From assembly GCF_900289045.1 (NCBI RefSeq), contig NZ_LT985188.1:3162001-3226000 (forward strand): a stretch of DNA of 64,000 nucleotides, in the 5' to 3' direction. Positions 58,985 to 64,000 of this stretch are shown here, in pieces. Each line of letters opens with the position of its first letter. The first letter of the stretch is position 1. The notes beneath the pieces are model-generated. The model was not told the origin of the DNA. It made no database searches and saw only the letters and a list, made by a program, of their open reading frames with translations. The position numbers and the translations under genes are program-made. Source of the stretch: Micropruina glycogenica. Its GTDB lineage: Bacteria; Actinomycetota; Actinomycetes; Propionibacteriales; Propionibacteriaceae.

Positions 58985-59268
58985 TCACCACGGTCTGCAA
59001 CGTGCACGTCACCGACAACGGCATCGAAGCGTTTCGCGCGGCGTCGCTGGCCAACGCCGAGGCGAGCCGCAACGAGCCGGGCGTCACCCGCTTCGACCTG
59101 CTGCAGCAGGTGGACGACCCGACCCGCTTCATTCTGTACGAGGAGTACGTCGACGAGGCGGCCACGCAAGCGCACAAGACCACGCCGCACTACCTGACCT
59201 GGCGCGAGGCGGTGGCCGAGCTGATGGCCACCCCGCGGGTCACCTACAGCTTCGGCGACAAGCTCTAG
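58981..59268 (+). CDS. Antibiotic biosynthesis monooxygenase (ABM) domain protein
   Basis: 95 residues, a single ABM ferredoxin-like domain: VCNVHVTDNGIEAFRAASLA, EPGVTRFDLLQQVDDPTRFI, YEEYVDEAATQAHKTTPHYL. Relatives include LsrG-like and quinone-modifying monooxygenases that work without cofactors. Substrate unknown. It ends inside the last codons of the convergent channel gene. Confidence 0.9.
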   Translation: MITTVCNVHVTDNGIEAFRAASLANAEASRNEPGVTRFDLLQQVDDPTRFILYEEYVDEAATQAHKTTPHYLTWREAVAELMATPRVTYSFGDKL

Positions 59269-59942
59269 CGTGCGACCCGACCTCGCTTGAAGGTGAGCCC
59301 GACGATGCGGGCCACCACCATGGCCAGGTAGAGCATGCCCGCGATCTGCTGGATCATCACCAGCGAGCGGGCGTGCGGCTTCACCGGAATCACGTCCGAC
59401 AAGCCGGTCGAGGTCATGGTGGTGCACGACAGGAACAGCAGCTCGAACCAGGTGCGCTGGCCTCCGTCCACGCCGTAGGCGGCGAACGAGTCGGGCACCA
59501 GGGTCTGGCAGATCGAGTAGATGTAGGCGAACAGCCAGATGCCGATGGTGAACGTGGCGCCGATCGCGTACAGCTCGTCGGTGGTCACGTGCTCGTCGGC
59601 GAACATGTAGCGCAGTAGCGCGACCAGCGTGTAGGCGTAGAAGGCGGCGTGAAACAGGTCGCTGATCGAATGCCACGGCTGGGCGTTGTTGCTGAACACG
59701 TCCACGAAGGTGAGCGCCACGGCGGGCACGCCGATCAGCACTGCCACCCAGGTGAGCGACGGCGTGGCCCGCACGGCGGCGACCGCCAGGCCGAGCACCA
59801 CCAGGCCGAACAGCGACAGCACCAGGGTGCCGAGCTTGTCGCTGGGCCCCTCGAGAAACGGGTAGAGCAGAAGGCCGCCCAGTTGCACGTACAGCAGCAC
59901 GGCGCTCGGGTTGCGCTGCGCCCAGCGCCAGGCGTCGGTCAT
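59265..59942 (-). CDS. Two-TM ion-channel-like membrane protein with atypical filter
   Basis: 225 residues, six membrane helices. The C-terminal part has the pore-loop layout of bacterial K+ channels (Ion_trans_2): FELLFLSCTTMTSTGLSDVI followed by a final helix. The filter reads TSTGLSD, where K+ channels have T-x-G-(Y/F)-G-D, so the aromatic residue is Leu and the second Gly is Ser. Selectivity may differ or be lost. Confidence 0.75.
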   Translation of the reverse strand: MTDAWRWAQRNPSAVLLYVQLGGLLLYPFLEGPSDKLGTLVLSLFGLVVLGLAVAAVRATPSLTWVAVLIGVPAVALTFVDVFSNNAQPWHSISDLFHAAFYAYTLVALLRYMFADEHVTTDELYAIGATFTIGIWLFAYIYSICQTLVPDSFAAYGVDGGQRTWFELLFLSCTTMTSTGLSDVIPVKPHARSLVMIQQIAGMLYLAMVVARIVGLTFKRGRVAR

Positions 59943-60118
59943 GACGGGCAGCCTAACGGGCGTCGGTTTCTGAAGAGTTGCTGAAGATTGTGGCGCGGCG
60001 TTGTCTGTGAGCCGGCTGGGGGCACATTAGGTGCAGGAGAATGACGACCGGGAAGCGCTTTCGATAATCGCACCCCCGACCCCGGCCCGTCGCGGCTTCG
60101 GCCGACGAGTAGAGAGCG

Positions 60119-62005
60119 ATGTACCCCATGCGTCAACCCACCGTTCGATCATGCCTGCGCGCAGGCGTATCGACCCTTGCGGTAGCGGCATTGACCGCCA
60201 CCGGCCTGGCTGCGGCCACCACGCCCGCCCGGGCGGCCACCACGGCGTTCTGCGCCGACGGCAGCACTCCGATGGCGGCCGTGGCCGACGTCGAGGCGTA
60301 CCCCGCCGGCACCCCCGTCACCGGCACGAGCGTGGTCAACGGCACCACGCCCACCGGATTCACCGGCAGCTACATCGGCTATGTGGCCGACGGCTTGGGC
60401 AAAGGCAAAGACATGCTGCTGTTTCAGCTCAGCAGCCCGGTGATCGACGGCACGGGAGGGCTGAAGCCGGCCGGCATCTGGGCGGGCATGTCGGGCTCAC
60501 CGGTGTACTCCAGCGACGGTGCCCTGATCGGCGCGGTTTCGTACAGCCTGAACTACGACAACCTGCCCGTGGCCGGCGTCACCCCGGCCGAGTACATGAA
60601 GACCATCGGTTCGACGCTCGCGGACGCACCCGTGACCGTCCGGGTCGACAAGCAGAACCTGAACCGGGCCGAGGGTCGCACGACCGCGGCGCAGAGTGCC
60701 GCCCTGAACGGCGGCACCGCGATGCACCAGGTGTCGCTGGCCAACGTGGCGGTCACCTCGACGCAGGGCACCAAGCTCACCAACGCGCTGCTGTCACGCA
60801 TGCCCAAGGGCAGCAGCGAGGCGGCCGCGCGACTGCGCAGCAAGTCGTTCAACGCGGTGGGCGTCGAGGCGGCCGGTGGGCCCGCGAACCAGCCGCTCGT
60901 GGTGGGCGGCAACATCGCCGCGGTGTACAGCACCGGTGACGGAATGATCGGCGCCGTGGGCACGGTGACCGCGATGTGCGGCACCGACGTCTGGGCGTTC
61001 GGGCACCCGATGGACTTCGCCGGCAAGACCACCCTCGGCCTGGCCAACGCGAGCGCGGCGCTGATCGTGCCCGACGCCACGGGCATCATCGGCTCGTACA
61101 AGCAGACCTCGATGATCGGCGACCCGCAGGGCATGATCACCCAGGACCGCCTGGTCGGCATCAAGGGGTCGATCGGGGCCACCACCGGGTACCCGGTCAC
61201 GCTGAGCGTGCGCAACGCGGAGGGCGTGCAGGTCGACCGGCGCAGCTCGACCGTGGTGCTGCCCGACGCCGGCCCCAGCGTGGCGGCCAACGTGGTTGGC
61301 AACGCGGTGATCGAAGACCTCGACAACTACTACAACGGCACGCTGCGGTTCGCCTGGAACATCTCGTACCGCACCGAATCGGGCCTCACCGGCACGTTGA
61401 AGAAGCATCAGAGCTACGCGTCGACCGACCTGGTGGCGGCCTATCCGGCCGACGCGGTTGGGCAAGACGTCTACGACCTGCTGACCAACGATTTCACCGA
61501 CGTCGCGATCACCGGCATCAGCATGAATCTCACGCTGGTGAGCGCCGACGCGTTGATCTACCAGCCCACCGGTGTGCAGTACAAGAAGGGCAGCAACTGG
61601 CTGACGCTGAGCGGCAAAACGCTCAAGCACGGCAGCAGCTACTCGGTGCGGCCGGTGTACCGGTTGAGCGTGAACGGCAAGAAGAGCGGCGAGACCGTAT
61701 ACGGCGCCACCCGCACCGTGAAGCTGTCGAGCAAGGCGACGAAGAAGGGTTCGCTGGGGTACTCGGCGCTGGCCGACGAATCGGTGTGCGACATCGAAAC
61801 CGACGAGTGCGACGAGTACGAGTCGCCCGAGGTGTCGAGCTTCGACGAACTGATGGACTATCTAGCCACCCAGGTGCAGAACGATCAGGTGACGCAGAAG
61901 CTCAGCTACTCGCGCAAAGGCAGCAGCGCCTACACGGCGCGGTCGGTGTTCACCGGCAAGGGCGTCACCGAAGGTGCGGCGTCGGTGTCGTTCAAGATCT
62001 CGTAG
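60119..62005 (+). CDS. Secreted SpoIVB/S55-like peptidase domain protein
   Basis: 628 residues. A signal peptide (STLAVAALTATGLAAATTPA) is followed by an S55-like domain: IWAGMSGSPVYSSDGALIGA with the candidate nucleophile serine (S125/S127), and further on GTDVWAFGHPMDFAGKTTLG with a candidate His. In SpoIVB the His precedes the Ser; here the order is reversed, so activity is unproven. The C-terminal ~250 residues are beta-rich, ending with an acidic stretch and VSFKIS. Exported; likely cell-envelope related. Confidence 0.8.
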   Translation: MYPMRQPTVRSCLRAGVSTLAVAALTATGLAAATTPARAATTAFCADGSTPMAAVADVEAYPAGTPVTGTSVVNGTTPTGFTGSYIGYVADGLGKGKDMLLFQLSSPVIDGTGGLKPAGIWAGMSGSPVYSSDGALIGAVSYSLNYDNLPVAGVTPAEYMKTIGSTLADAPVTVRVDKQNLNRAEGRTTAAQSAALNGGTAMHQVSLANVAVTSTQGTKLTNALLSRMPKGSSEAAARLRSKSFNAVGVEAAGGPANQPLVVGGNIAAVYSTGDGMIGAVGTVTAMCGTDVWAFGHPMDFAGKTTLGLANASAALIVPDATGIIGSYKQTSMIGDPQGMITQDRLVGIKGSIGATTGYPVTLSVRNAEGVQVDRRSSTVVLPDAGPSVAANVVGNAVIEDLDNYYNGTLRFAWNISYRTESGLTGTLKKHQSYASTDLVAAYPADAVGQDVYDLLTNDFTDVAITGISMNLTLVSADALIYQPTGVQYKKGSNWLTLSGKTLKHGSSYSVRPVYRLSVNGKKSGETVYGATRTVKLSSKATKKGSLGYSALADESVCDIETDECDEYESPEVSSFDELMDYLATQVQNDQVTQKLSYSRKGSSAYTARSVFTGKGVTEGAASVSFKIS

Positions 62006-62006
62006 C

Positions 62007-62029
62007 CCGTTGGTCGAGCTTGTCGAGCC
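62007..62029. repeat. Family-B repeat between convergent genes
   Basis: GTTGGTCGAGCTTGTCGAGC (62009-62028) fills the whole gap between the S55-like and Nei2 genes. Confidence 0.75.
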
Positions 62030-62811
62030 TAGGTCGGTCCACCCTGGCAGCGGGGGCAGTAGCACAGGCCCCGCTGCCGGGTGGGCGGCCCGACCGTCGC
62101 CGTTTGGACCGTTGTGCCGCACCGGCGGCACGGCTGGTTCGGGCGTGCGAACACCCAGGTGGTTTCACCGCGGCGTCGGTTGCCGGTTGTCGACTGCAGC
62201 GCGTGGTGGCGGTTGTGATCGAGCAACTTGTGGGCGCGCTCGACCAGGGCGGTGCGCTGGTCGGCGGTCAGGTGTGCGGCGGGTGTCAGCGGGTGAATGC
62301 GCTGCATGAACAACGAGTCCGACGCATAGAGGGTGCCGACTCCGGCCAGGTTGGTCTGGTCGAGCAGGGCGGCACCGATGGTGTCGCCGGCGTTGCCCAG
62401 GTTGGTGGCGGCCACGGCGGGGTTCCAGTCCGGCCCGAGCACGTCGGGGCCGAGGTGGCCCACCAGGGTGTATTCGTCGGCGGCGCGTACGACGTCGAGC
62501 ATGCCCAGGCGCTGGCCGAGGGCCGTCCATTGGTTGGTGGCGAGCAGGGCTCGGGTCTGGCCGTTGGCGCGGGTGCCGGGCGGTTCGATGCGCCACTGGC
62601 CCTCCATGCGCAGGTGGCTGTGAATCGTCCAGCCGGAATCGAGGCGATGCAGCAGGTGTTTGCCGCGGCTGATCACCTCGGTGGTGGTGTGGCCGGTGAA
62701 GTCGAGGGTGGACAGCTCGGGCCAGCGCAAGTCGCAGCGGGTGAGAATGTGCCCGGCGAAGACCTGGTTGAGGCGCTGGGCTGTGCGCCAGACGGTGTCG
62801 CCCTCAGGCAT
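62029..62811 (-). CDS. nei2: Endonuclease VIII family DNA glycosylase (Nei2-like)
   Basis: 260 residues of the Fpg/Nei family. The N-terminus MPEGDTVWRTAQRLNQ gives the catalytic Pro2 and Glu3. The conserved Lys is in VISRGKHLL; the helix-two-turn-helix is LAGVGTLYASDSLF. A C-terminal zinc finger (CRRCGT ... CPRC) is intact. MPEGDT is typical of actinobacterial Nei2. It removes oxidised pyrimidines in base-excision repair. It is 9 bp from the Lhr gene on the same strand, a common actinobacterial neighbourhood. Confidence 0.93.
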   Translation of the reverse strand: MPEGDTVWRTAQRLNQVFAGHILTRCDLRWPELSTLDFTGHTTTEVISRGKHLLHRLDSGWTIHSHLRMEGQWRIEPPGTRANGQTRALLATNQWTALGQRLGMLDVVRAADEYTLVGHLGPDVLGPDWNPAVAATNLGNAGDTIGAALLDQTNLAGVGTLYASDSLFMQRIHPLTPAAHLTADQRTALVERAHKLLDHNRHHALQSTTGNRRRGETTWVFARPNQPCRRCGTTVQTATVGPPTRQRGLCYCPRCQGGPT

Positions 62812-62820
62812 AGCGGGTCG

Positions 62821-64000
62821 TCACCGGCGCAACCTCAGGCCCTGCGGCGTCAGCCGAAAGCCGGCGGCGGCAAGGGCTTCGGCCAGAGCGTGATCGGAAC
62901 CAAGCACGTCGGCACCGTCGATCTTGGCCACGGTGAGCTTGCCCAAGACGCCCGAGTGGACGGCGTTGGCGAGCGCGCCAGCCGCCGCGTTGAGGCCGGC
63001 TGTGTCGTCGGTGAAGGCGAGCAGGGTGCGTCCGCCGCGTTCGACGTAGAGCACGAGGTCGCCGTCGACCAGCACCACCAGCGCGCCGGCCTTGCGGCCC
63101 GGTTGATGTTTGCTGCCTTCGGCCCGGGCCGGCCAGCCCAGGGCGGCGCCGTAGGGGTTGGCCGGGTCGGTGGCCGCGAGCACCACCGCGCCCGGCACCT
63201 CACCCACCTCGCGCAGCAGGTCGACAGCGTGCCGGTCGCCGAACTGGGCGGCACCCAGACCCTCGACGAAGTACCCGCGGCGCACCTGGCCCGACTCCTC
63301 CAGGGCGGCGAAGACCCGGTAGGCGCGGGCGAACCCGCCGGTGACCTCTTCGTTGGCCACGCTGCCGCGGGTGACCACGCCGTAGCGGTCGAGCAGCACC
63401 TCAGCCCGAGAAGCGGCCAGCACCGTGGGGTCCGATTCGGGTGCTGGCAGCAGCGACCAGCGTCCGGTCACCTCGGGCGGGCCGGACGGCCTGGGTAGGG
63501 GCCCGCGGGCGAGCGGGCGTCGTCCGTAGCGAAGCCGCGCGGCGGTTGGTCGTTGCTTGAGCGTCGCCCGTCCGCCGCCGAGCAGGCTGCGCAGCGGGGC
63601 CAGGGTGTCGTTGGTGACGTAGCCGGCCCACACCAGCCGCCACAGGGCGGCGCTCAGTTCGGTGTCGCCGACGCCCAGACGTTCCGACAACGACCGAAAC
63701 AGGTGGCTGCCGCCGCCGGCCAGCGCCTCGAGCAGGTGCGTGCCGAGGTCGTCGGGGGGCTCGGTGGGCGTCGTCAGGGTCAGCGGTGCCGATTCCGCGG
63801 GGTGCAGGCTCACCCAGCCGTCGGTGCCGGCGAACGCACCAACGCCTTGCCAGAGCACCTCGCCCGCCGCCAGCAACTCATCCAGCATCGCCGGGGTGTA
63901 GTCGCGCACCCGCGCGGGCAACACCAGCGATTCGAGCGAGCTGGCCGGCACTGGGTAGCCGGCGAGCTGTTGGACGGCCGACAGCACCCCTTCGGTGCCG
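62821..64000 (-). CDS. lhr: Lhr-type ATP-dependent helicase, C-terminal part only
   Basis: At least 393 residues; the frame is open to the right edge of the window, so the start and the helicase core lie outside. The visible part is the Lhr C-terminal region: PARVRDYTPAMLDELLAAGE, WVSLHPAESAPL, LSAALWRLVWAGYVTNDTLA, RWSLLPAPESDPTVLAASRA and DRYGVVTRGSVANEEVTGGF, ending with AAGFRLTPQGLRLRR. Lhr translocates on single-stranded DNA and unwinds duplexes in repair. Pairing with Nei2 supports the call. Confidence 0.9.
   Translation of the reverse strand, partial: GTEGVLSAVQQLAGYPVPASSLESLVLPARVRDYTPAMLDELLAAGEVLWQGVGAFAGTDGWVSLHPAESAPLTLTTPTEPPDDLGTHLLEALAGGGSHLFRSLSERLGVGDTELSAALWRLVWAGYVTNDTLAPLRSLLGGGRATLKQRPTAARLRYGRRPLARGPLPRPSGPPEVTGRWSLLPAPESDPTVLAASRAEVLLDRYGVVTRGSVANEEVTGGFARAYRVFAALEESGQVRRGYFVEGLGAAQFGDRHAVDLLREVGEVPGAVVLAATDPANPYGAALGWPARAEGSKHQPGRKAGALVVLVDGDLVLYVERGGRTLLAFTDDTAGLNAAAGALANAVHSGVLGKLTVAKIDGADVLGSDHALAEALAAAGFRLTPQGLRLRR

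Noticed and set aside
60976-63498. An 840-codon open frame on the plus strand across the S55-like, Nei2 and Lhr genes
   Set aside because: It is a Gly/Arg/Gln-rich shadow of three confirmed genes; no family resemblance and no start signal.

Overview
The window is a dense stretch of high-GC chromosome from an actinomycete. Support for this comes from the mycothiol-linked maleylpyruvate isomerase family, DUF2252 and DUF2630 proteins, an Nei2 glycosylase beside an Lhr helicase, GTG starts, and many apparently leaderless mRNAs with a TANNNT box 6 nt before the start codon. A Propionibacteriales-type organism is plausible but not proven. No rRNA, tRNA or CRISPR array was seen.

Layout. 1-6 kb: SMR pump and TetR around a long palindromic operator; an ArsR/SRPBCC/DinB-like operon; DUF2630, DUF2252 and a HAD hydrolase. 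6-12 kb: ilvD, a membrane-anchored beta-propeller protein, then a graveyard of sugar-acid catabolism fragments (IclR, glucarate dehydratase, glycerate kinase, galactarate/talarate dehydratase). 12.3-18.1 kb: an accessory island with an IS110-type element, a PD-(D/E)XK nuclease, a zinc-ribbon protein, a formylglycine-generating-enzyme-like/SIR2 fusion and a HigBA pair, joined to the 3' end of an alcohol dehydrogenase gene. 19-24 kb: a PIN toxin fragment butted onto a SorC regulator fragment, small envelope proteins, other gene remnants, a double VOC protein and a glutathione peroxidase.

27.4-37.8 kb: a tightly overlapping five-gene operon, DUF4132 - MoxR AAA ATPase - DUF5682 - VWA - SWIM zinc finger. 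It has the content and protein sizes of the uncharacterised Escherichia coli yehI/L/M/P/Q locus. This is the best candidate here for a poorly understood multi-protein system. Two of its genes carry genome-wide palindromic repeats inserted in frame. It is followed by an ArgA-like acetyltransferase, citrate synthase, YceI, ornithine aminotransferase and an ABC-2 exporter.

45-64 kb: UspA with an overlapping barstar-barnase pair, a four-gene osmoprotectant ABC transporter, a NarL-type two-component system, a GATase, a YbdK-type ligase, a degenerate CHAP lipoprotein, an FG-GAP protein, an APH-like kinase, a K+-channel-like protein with an odd filter, an S55-like secreted protein, Nei2 and the C-terminal part of Lhr.

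Throughout, intergenic spaces hold at least four families of palindromic repeats: A, core CCGGCGNNNGCCGG; B, GGTCGAGCTTGTCGA; C, GTGGCGCGAGTTG; D, GATGCCGGCACCGG. Families A and B also occur inside reading frames. Truncated genes are frequent, which points to ongoing deletion and decay.
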